Under the pieces are notes generated by a model. The model saw only the letters and a list, made by a program, of their open reading frames with translations, did not search any database and was not told where the DNA came from. 64,000 nt of DNA from Taenia hydatigena (lineage: Eukaryota > Platyhelminthes > Cestoda > Cyclophyllidea > Taeniidae), in assembly GCA_036345935.2 (NCBI GenBank), contig JADWOT020000001.1:24693886-24757885 (forward strand), written 5' to 3'. This document shows positions 55,850-64,000 of the stretch, in pieces (the stretch's first letter is position 1; each line of letters opens with the position of its first letter). A program made the translations under genes and the position numbers.

Positions 55850-57640
55850 TGGGAGTTGGAATTGGGAATCCCCACATGATTCAATGCGCCATATTGTGTT
55901 GAAGTCGCCTTGTAGGTCAAGTAATCATTTTCTCATAGGCTAAGCTGCATTCACATAAATGCAGCATGAGTCGTGGCTGCAAAGCACTTCTGGTCTCATG
56001 ATGGAAAATCAACTGTGTCTCGTTATTTTGGTAACTGCAGTTTTATTAAAAGAAAAAGGAGTAGCTGGTGGTAAGTGGCATTCTCCTGTTTTACTCTAAT
56101 TAGCGTAAACGTAAAAGAATTTGACATATTGTAATACGTGTCGTTCATTACTCCCTGTGCAGCTCCACCCCAAATTAATAGTTTTATTCCGCTGCGTTTT
56201 TTTCATGGTGGACTCTTCCTAATTTCTTTGTGATTGATAAGTGCAAGTCCCTACACTAGCGCGTTTCGCTTTACCATAAACGGTTGACTATCGCTACTGA
56301 TTAATAAACTGCTTTCTCTAGTTGATTATAACGAACCCGACAAAGAAATTTAGCACAGATGATTGGAACTAACTAAAATACTACAACTATTGTTTACCTC
56401 TCTTTCCAACTCCCCCTGACTTAATAATTCCATTTAAATACCATCAGAGCAGTATTGTCTAGCTATAAGGTATTTTTAGGAAGTAGATGGAGCTTCATTC
56501 GTTGGCTATGCATTCTTTACCCCTTTGAAAGATAGCACTCACACGTGACTGCCATGAAGAAAGTGTGAACGCAATAAAATCACTAATTTTTTGTTGCACT
56601 GGCTGAAGAGATGGAATGACAATGTTTACATTAATGTACAAATTGCATTTAGTACTACTTCAGCACATATGATGATATTGACCTCTCACCTTCACTTTTT
56701 GCACCATGTTGACTGGCTGTTTGTGGTCACTTATTTATCTCCAGACCAGTGAGTACTAAAGCAAAGTAGCATTTGCGTAACTTTCACTGTGTTACTTCTG
56801 TTTCACATCTTCGGCCGCTACGATGTCTCATCAATTGGCATTAAGCTCCACAAAATTTATCACTTCTCCACAATCCAGCTAAATTACTTCCTCTGTGCTT
56901 ACTTAATTTGAAGAAGCAGCATGGTGGAGGTAAAATGTCGACCTCATTTCCTGCAATTAGTCCATAGTTTTAAAGCATCCGAAAGACTAAGCAGTCGTTT
57001 GCCGAGACTGCGTAAGACTAAAAATAATAAGACAGTGCATGACAATCACCGCACAGGTAATAGGTGATGAAATAATAGCTCTCTGCCAAGTATTGACGCT
57101 GCACATGGGGACTGACCTCTAGATTAGGGTTAGACGACTAAATTCTCCGAATGAAATGCATTTGCATGAAAAGTGGAAACCTTCATAGGCGGTGATTCTA
57201 TCAAATTCAAGCATCATCTAATTCAATGCAATTGTCGTAGTTTAAAAGACGAACTCGGCGCAATCCAATAACGTTTTTGTGATTCCAATATCTCAACCGG
57301 AAGGCTAATGGCTAATGGCAGACATTCCCAGTGGCACGAAAGAGTGTTGCTCCTGTTTATTTGCAAGTGCACATTAGTTTGAATCGACGTTGGCAACTGA
57401 AATGGCAACCTTTTCGGAAAGCATAATTAAGCCTCTTTAAGTTTATCCACGCAGAACCAATGTTGCTTGCACAGATTTTAATGTCATTGCCAAATAACGT
57501 ATACGCGAGCTTTGTTGGCTTATCATGAGATTAAACTGTCAAGGCGTAGCTATATAATAATCTCAGGTTTGCATGAAATGGCTTGACGTAATGTCTATTT
57601 TAGACGTTTTGCAAAATTAAAATAATACGAGGATTATCTA
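55850..57640 (+). repeat. Decayed third copy of the inverted-repeat unit
   Basis: Same direction as the right arm. Shares attcaatgcgccatattgtg...gccttgtaggtcaagtaa...tctcataggct with 62003-62060, and agctctctgccaagtattgacgctgcacatgg...gaaatgcatttgcatgaaaa with 62332-62425. Divergence and indels are far greater than between the two arms, and the HSP70 part itself is not seen. Confidence 0.75.
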
Positions 57641-59071
57641 GAGTAGACGTGTAGTCGTTATTTTGCTACTCCACTGTATTGGGATGATCTGCTTAACGTT
57701 GAGCTCTAATTTGCGAAATCAAATCAATGCAGCTAATTACAAATTGAGGTAAGTAATAATTGATAAGATGTCTTATTAGATGGAGAACACGTGGGCGGTC
57801 GCTAAAACCTTAAATGCCAGCAAACGCTTTGCCTTCTTGATTGATTTTTCTTGCATAAACACAGTGCAGCTGCACGCTAGAGGGTCAAGGTCAGTTTCCC
57901 ACACCGACTTGTGGTAAAACCTTGCTGCTCGCCTCAATTAGTCTAAGGTTTAATGATCCAGCTCATGACAGATAGATTAATATAGTGTTCAACAAGCTTT
58001 ATTCAAGGTTTTGAAACATTTTGAATGAAATATGCGTTGAAGGCGATATTAGTACAGAACATTGCCCTAGACCTCTTCCTCCATAAGTAGCAAACTAGAA
58101 CTGTGGCGGCTTATGATCAATTTTAACGCATTGCTCTTTGTCGTCAGAGAGTTTGCAGCCAATCAGTTTTGCGTTGTTGCATTTAAGCACAATCTCCTGT
58201 TTCAAAATCCATGCGCAGGAAAAAAAGACTGTTTTGTAATATGAGCGGAGTAATTGTGTGATTACGCTGCCTGCTTTTTCTTCGAAAATCACACCGCTGC
58301 AACTAAGAAATGCCAATTTCTGCAGCTTTACACAATGCTTTCTTGCGGTGACATGGAAGCAGAATAACGCAAATAAGGACGTCAAATCACTTTACACATT
58401 TGAAAGGAGTAGGTTTCAGTGTTTACTTGAATGTTTGGAATTTTGCAAATAAGTTGGTTTAAGTTTGCCGGATTTTCACACGAAACGGGTCATCTTAAAT
58501 GCCATGCATACATCTAACCATGGAGAATGTGGAAGTCAGGTCAATCTATTTTACGACAACGTCGGCGTGCGGGCAGCCACTTATGATTTTTAGCATTAGT
58601 CAAAGTAGTCGCCAGTCGGCAAGAAATCCTCTCAAACATCATATTGGATCGCGTTGCATTGCGGTAGGATTTCACAGTCGATTCACCGATGAGCGCAATG
58701 CGTGCAAGTTCATTAGGCGTCATTAACACTCCCTGACAAATTCGCACAAGTTGTGCTTTGAGGCAAATGGAGGGTTTGGTGGGGCATTAAAGAAAGAAAT
58801 GCGATTGAAGATTATATAATGGTATGGCTAGCCGCAAGTGCAGTCACATTAGTTATTTGGTGATGAAGAGCGCCTAAACAAAAGAAAACACTTTTACGGC
58901 GATGCCGAGTTTCATGTCTTACTCACTCACAAGGCCTTACAAAAGCGATATAAAAACCCGCCTGATGTATAATCATTCACATACATAGCGCTATTTAGGT
59001 CAAGAACATATTATATAATGCTAGAAATCCATGGTAAAATATGAGCGCCTTGCGTTCCGGCTTTAAAGGCA
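57641..59071. other. No gene recognised
   Basis: AT-rich, short frames only. Confidence 0.4.
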
Positions 59072-59122
59072 ATGCTTCATGTCTGCTTAATTTTTCTAGC
59101 AACAGCACTTTTGTCAAAGCGA
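59072..59122 (+). other. Possible signal-peptide exon for the EG95-like gene
   Basis: ATG opens a 17-codon stretch, MLHVCLIFLATALLSKR, which looks like a secretory signal and resembles the EG95 leader in pattern. It ends at a donor GA|GTAAAG. The donor is phase 0, but the FnIII exon needs a 1-nt or 2-nt carry-over, so the two do not join cleanly. It may belong to a lost exon arrangement or be chance. Confidence 0.35.
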
Positions 59123-60268
59123 GTAAAGGACATCAAACATTCAACCCTCTTCAGCACAGATGCAAAATCATTCGATATGCATTAGTACTTGCCAGGTTTA
59201 TTTCCATTTTTTTCATAATCACTATGAGTCTCCTCAAGCCAAGTGATAAGCAGTTAACCTAGACATCACTCTATTTATGCCCATCGTTTTCTTTATATCG
59301 TTGCAGGTGTTGGAAAAACAGCGTTTTCTGCATAAATTTGCCAAAGAATAACTTGTCATGCACGCGTGCTGAGAATAGTAAAGCGTTTCTTCATTCGTAA
59401 AAATAAAACAGCTACAAACCGCTATTGGTAATTTTCCTACCTAATCTTACTTGCCACCATGTCACTGATGTACCTGACCGGCGAACGTAATTAAAGAGTT
59501 CAGCTACTGTTCTCCTTCTTCAGTGTCCACTGTTAACATTCGTGATGACTTTGGCATGAGTACAGTTAAAGGCCGCGCGTTTACACTTCGACGCGTCTGT
59601 ATTAGGCTAGGTATTGGATCATTTGATCATTTATAGTAAATTTATTCACTGAACTTTAAAAATACAATTCCCAGCAAACAAGGCTTCCTACTTGCAATCA
59701 CACCTCTATCCAACGCACTTCAATTTTGCCTTGATGCGTTGAATTTATGGCGGAAGGAAACATCGGCCTTACTCTCAACCTGACCTCTACCTTCATACAT
59801 AGTGCGTTGCTTAACTCAACATAACTCCCTTTTGCCCAGCTGCTGTTGATCATGTCAATTCTGGCAGGAGTGCAGCATCCCCACTCATGCTCCCTCCAAT
59901 GAAAGCATTTAGTCCATTGTGGAGAAATGGGTGCTGATTATGGATGCAGTCCGCATTTTCAATCGTTAAGCTAATTTCTGTGCGACGTTTCAAAAGGGAG
60001 GTGGATGGACTAATGCCATTGATATCATCAACTATAAGAGAAGTATACGTTTTTGCGGTTAATTACATAGGTACGTATGACTGGGGCGCAATCATGTACC
60101 ACGGAATACTGCGCACTACCTACATTCCCCAGTAATAATCAATTCACCTGTTGCTTCTGCTATTATCGCCAGGAGGCTAGGCGTAACTTTTGCACAACTT
60201 TAAAGATGCGTGAACTGCAATCGCAAGATTGCATTTGCTATGCAAAGGCCTATTCTGTCTTTTTGAAG

Positions 60269-61237
60269 ATCCAATGATGGAACGCAAAGATACAGGAAGG
60301 AATTCACCACAGCCAAACTTCTACATCAGCCAAATGGGTCCTTCCTCCATTCAGTTAAGTTGGGATAACCAAAGTTTGGCAGAATCCCACCCGCGTATTG
60401 TCTACATGACTTTATCATATAATTCTTCCCGCCACAAACGTTATGATTGGACAAACTTTACCAATGGAGTGTATAATTTCGCCGGACTGCAGTCCACTAC
60501 GTTATACACACTTGTAGCGGTTGTATATGGAGGCGGACACGCGATTTTTACTTACAATGCCAGCATAACAACGCTTCAATCTGGTGAGCTAACACTTGTC
60601 ATAAGTTGATGCACTACTTTGCATCGGAGGATAATGCCAACTAAAAGTTGACCGTAATAGCGTCTCTTGTATCACAACATAAGCGAACATCGTAGGGCTC
60701 ATCAGTATGAGGCTGTTGCTAATATTGGCTGCTCCACAGTTTGCGACTGAGCTACGCACGGTTTTGCGTGATGTGACTGACATTTTATGATGTGTTAGTG
60801 AAACTGTTTGGAAAAATAGGCAGGGTTTTAGCTTAGAGCACAAGCACGAAAACAGTCTGATGATGCCCAACTCTGCATCCAAGGGTTCTACTCACCGACA
60901 TTCACTCATAGCAGTGCTTATAAAATCACATGTTGTAAAAGATCGTAAAAACTAAACCTCGTTGCTACACTGTTGGATTTTGGCTTTCACGATTTGCATG
61001 ACATATGGTTGGGTGTGTTTTTAAACAGGCGAGGAAACAAAAGTCCTCACAACTAGTGTGCCTGCCTCAACCTCCACAGGCAAGGAAACAAAAACCTTGA
61101 CCACTGGTGGATTCACCTCGACCCCCACAGGCACAGAAAGAAAAATCCTAACAACAAGTGGGACTACCTTAACGTCCGCGATCTCTGGGGTCGTTATCGC
61201 TTGCCTAGTGATAGTTCTTACCCCAACGCTTGCGTAA
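60269..61237 (+). CDS. EG95/45W-type FnIII oncosphere surface antigen-like gene (5' exon unresolved)
   Basis: Exon 60269-60583 (315 nt) encodes one fibronectin type III domain: SSIQLSWDNQSL with the core Trp, AGLQSTTLYTLVAVVYGG with the core Leu/Tyr, and ITTLQSG at the end. Exon 61029-61237 (209 nt, stop TAA) encodes a Thr/Ser-rich stalk and a hydrophobic tail (SAISGVVIACLVIVLTPTLA) like the C-terminus of EG95. The phase at the junction is G|GC. FnIII exon plus tail exon is the family's known structure; these proteins sit on or are secreted by the oncosphere and are the targets of host-protective immunity. Four N-glycosylation sequons are visible (NQS, NSS, NFT, NAS). The stalk is three 17-residue repeats. 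The signal exon is not firmly placed; an acceptor alternative at 60248 keeps the same phase. It may be an intact divergent member or a gene that lost exon 1. Confidence 0.78.
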
Positions 61238-61703
61238 GTCAATCTGATTTATCTATTGTTTTATCTATAGGGATCATCGCAACGCCTGAACCTCCCCTTC
61301 TCTACCATAGAATTCCACAATGCCGAAATTGAACAATTCCTCATTCGTCCGCGTTTAATCAACAACCACTTACTCCCTTTTAAGAAAAATCCCCGGCGAC
61401 AAATGAAGGTCTTATCATGCTTGCCTTGCTCTTCTCATTAATGATGTCATTTTGCAGCTCAAAACACCCTTTGTATAACTCCGAGGCACTTAAGGAAACT
61501 GTTAACATTCGAGTACTTCAACAATACAGGAAAGCGTGATCATTAATATGATTATCAATCTGAGAGGCTGGCTACCATATGCTATAAATAAAGGCGTTTT
61601 CAACATCCTAGGACAAGATAAATAAATGGATGGGAGACTGTTCAATGAAAACGTCATTTGCTCCTCTAGCCATCATCTGTGGTTAGATTACATTGTCAAG
61701 CAG

Positions 61704-64000
61704 TAGACAGACTGATGTAGGAGCACATCTATCCCATTTAATGGTGCTTGGCAAAATGTCTTCTTCTTTCACCGCCACCACAGTTTGGTGGCTTCTGTAG
61801 GCTCTTAGAGTAGGAACGACATGTGATCCCACGGAGCTACTCAAACCCATATATTTGAGGTTGGTTTTCGCGTTGCATTAGTTCGACGAAGGATGAACAG
61901 AGTGTCTGGTGCCATTGGTCTGCACTGTGCTTTCTCGTGAGTTGCATCTCTGTACACATCCGTGATGAAAAGCGTGGGATTTGGATTTGGAATTGCCCAC
62001 ATGATTCAACACGCCATATCGTGTGAATTCGCCCTGTAGGTCAAGTAAGCCTTTTCTCATAGGCTGATATGCGCTCAAGTGGCATTGGGCCCCACAAAAC
62101 GCTTCGCTTTTCTGCGTTTCTGTTTTATTTGCTTTCTCTACACATATTTAATTTGAAGAAGCATGGCGAAAGCACAGTGGGCGTGTACTTCGACTTAATT
62201 TTTGCAAATAACTCATATTTTAAAGAATACGAGGGACGAAAATCACTTGTCTAGACTGCGTAAAACTAAAAGCAAAAATGCTGGTGCGCAACAACGAACG
62301 CATAGGCAAGAGGTGCTGGTGATGAAGTGACAGCTCTCTGCCAATTATTGACGCTGCACATGGTGACTGACCTCCAGACCATGGTTGGCCAACTAAGTAC
62401 TATGGGTGAAATGCATTTGTGTGAAAAGTAGAAACTTTCAGCAAAGGTGATACTGCGCGCCAAGGAATCATTTAACTCGACGCTCTCGTCGTATAACTTA
62501 AAACGATTAGTAGGGTGGCTTCGTAGACTCATTTATAGAACTGGAACTTGTGTAGGGGCACGGTTATTGGCAGACACTCCCGGTGACACGTGAGAATGAT
62601 GGGTCCATTGTTAGTAAGTCGACATTGATTGAAGTCAAAATGGCACACACAGTGTTGTTGGATGAAATCAGTGATGGTTTTGTTGCTTGTTTTACCCATT
62701 AAGCTAGCTATACTACTGCTACCACATAAAATTTGGTATCATGGTCAGATAACGTAAGCGTAATATTCTTGTTTGATTAGAGGATTTAGTTCTTGCAACT
62801 TTGTTGATTGTGTGCCTCAGTTTTGCATTGATTGGCCTGCAGGAATGTCTGCTTTGGTCCATCTGAAATGTAGACGTATTGCGCTGAAAATAAGGAAGGC
62901 TAGACTGGTCGACATGATGCATTTAAAGGGTATACTAAAAGGAATTTTTGATTTGTTTAGGCGACAAGGAAATGTGTTTGAAAACTAGAAGTTCAAATGG
63001 TCAACCAAGTTTCTATAAGCAGTTTGCATTTCCAAGAAGGGTTTTAAATGTCTGGTCAAAAGCCACTTTCTCGCAATGGAAAATGATATTTGTAATAAAA
63101 ACTACTTTGACGCGGCTTACCAGTTAGCGTGGAAATGAATGGCATGCATGTATGTCGCCTTCCTTTCGGTAAGAGGTGGTCTGAGTACACAAACACGTGT
63201 CCACGCATAGCCCAGTTTGCCACCAAAATCCAATTTTAGTAAGCGTCAGACCCCTCCAATCTCGGAAAGGTAGATATCAATGTAAACGTTCAGGGTTGCC
63301 AAACAACGCCCTGCAATATTGTTAGTACGAACGAGAAGTGTTTCATCGATGATGCAGCGAATACCAGGAGGCTCTAGGCCTAACCTACACGGCCTTTTAT
63401 CTAAAGAATTTGATCGCGCGCGATTTTAAAAACGGACGCTGCAAGATGGCATGGAGCATTGATCAGTCGATGCCATGAATCCGCAAGGCAAGTCGATAAT
63501 CGAGGTAGAGCTTCGTAGTGTACAGACCACTTTCGCAAACGAGGTCTCGACCCCAGTGCTGCTGAAGATGAAGTAGGCAGTAGATTCGTGCCTAGGCAAG
63601 CAGGCGACAAACGTCGCAATCACGGTGTCGCATACTTCAATGACAGCCAGTGGCGGGCGACGATAGATGCTGGGAGAGCTGCAGGCTTGAAGGTGTTGCG
63701 GATCGCTAATGTGCCTACGGCAGCCACCATCGCATATGGTTCGGACAAAAGATCCGACTTGCAGCGCAATGTGCGCGTGTTTGATTTGGGTGGTGGAACC
63801 TTCGATGTCTCCATCCCATCCATTGAGGATGGATTATTTGAGGTTAAATCGACTAACAGTGGAACGCACTTGGGTGGCGAGGTCTTTAATTCTCACACAG
63901 GAAGATATTTTTTAAGATGCTTGGGCCAATGCACAAGGGCGAGTGCTTGGCAACCATCAAGAAGGCCATCAGCCCTCTAGGAAAGGCGTGTGAGGTGGCA
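61704..64000 (+). repeat. Right arm of the large inverted repeat (cut by window end)
   Basis: Reverse complement of 50846-53142 without length change. Since the HSP70 pseudogene in the left arm continues to about 50130, the right arm probably continues past the window end. The first 1.5 kb (61704-63250) hold no recognised gene. Confidence 0.95.
63258..64000 (+). pseudogene. Cytosolic HSP70 pseudogene, right-arm copy (partial in window)
   Basis: Same disabled sequence as the left-arm copy, with the same stop after VLLKMK (tag at about 63573) and the same frameshift before YFNDSQ. It contains [12 protein letters not shown] and THLGGE. Shared lesions show that the pseudogene was already dead before the arms were duplicated. 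Confidence 0.92.

Noticed and set aside
61021..61242. 73-codon - strand frame over the antigen tail exon
   Set aside because: Shadow of the Thr-rich repeats on the + strand.

Overview
The window is genomic DNA of a flatworm, most likely a taeniid tapeworm (Echinococcus/Taenia group). Three things point there: genes split into many short exons by GT-AG introns, some only 32-45 nt long; an FnIII-type oncosphere surface antigen of the EG95/45W kind at 60.3-61.2 kb, a family known from taeniids; and decayed cytosolic HSP70 copies, which are abundant in these genomes. No alignment or database search was run. Every exon model was built by hand from splice signals, reading phase and remembered family features.

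Layout. (1) 1-9763, + strand: a divergent A/B-type cyclin gene (cyclin 1) whose 5' end lies outside the window. Its long N-terminal tail is encoded by about 25 small exons, mostly exactly 66 nt, all in phase 1. The first seven sit in a nearly identical 280-bp tandem array that begins before base 1. (2) About 13.7-18.4 kb and 20.4-23.5 kb, + strand: two more divergent cyclins (cyclins 2 and 3) with matching exon structure in the cyclin core and further small phase-1 exons for the N-terminus. (3) 23,973-30,571, - strand: a complete 10-exon CDC5L (PRP19-complex splicing factor), convergent with cyclin 3. (4) 32.5-38.5 kb, + strand: an unrecognised ORF, followed 80 nt later by a TTC5/STRAP homologue whose ATG directly follows a 3' splice site, an arrangement that suggests a trans-spliced operon. 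(5) 38.5-50 kb: no gene recognised, only degraded dispersed repeats. (6) 50.1-64 kb: a large inverted repeat, with arms 50,846-53,142 and 61,704-64,000 (axis about 57,423) that carry HSP70 pseudogenes. Its 8.6-kb spacer holds a foldback-like element, a decayed third copy of the repeat, and the EG95-like gene.

How the parts relate. The cyclin cluster is the most unusual region. Three tandem paralogues keep the core exon pattern (120-nt exon, 213/219-nt exon, 102-129-nt exon, 312-342-nt exon, short last exon), but their CDK-contact region is eroded. Their N-terminal tails are built from symmetric exons that can be added, lost or skipped without a frame change. CDC5L and TTC5 look like ordinary housekeeping genes.
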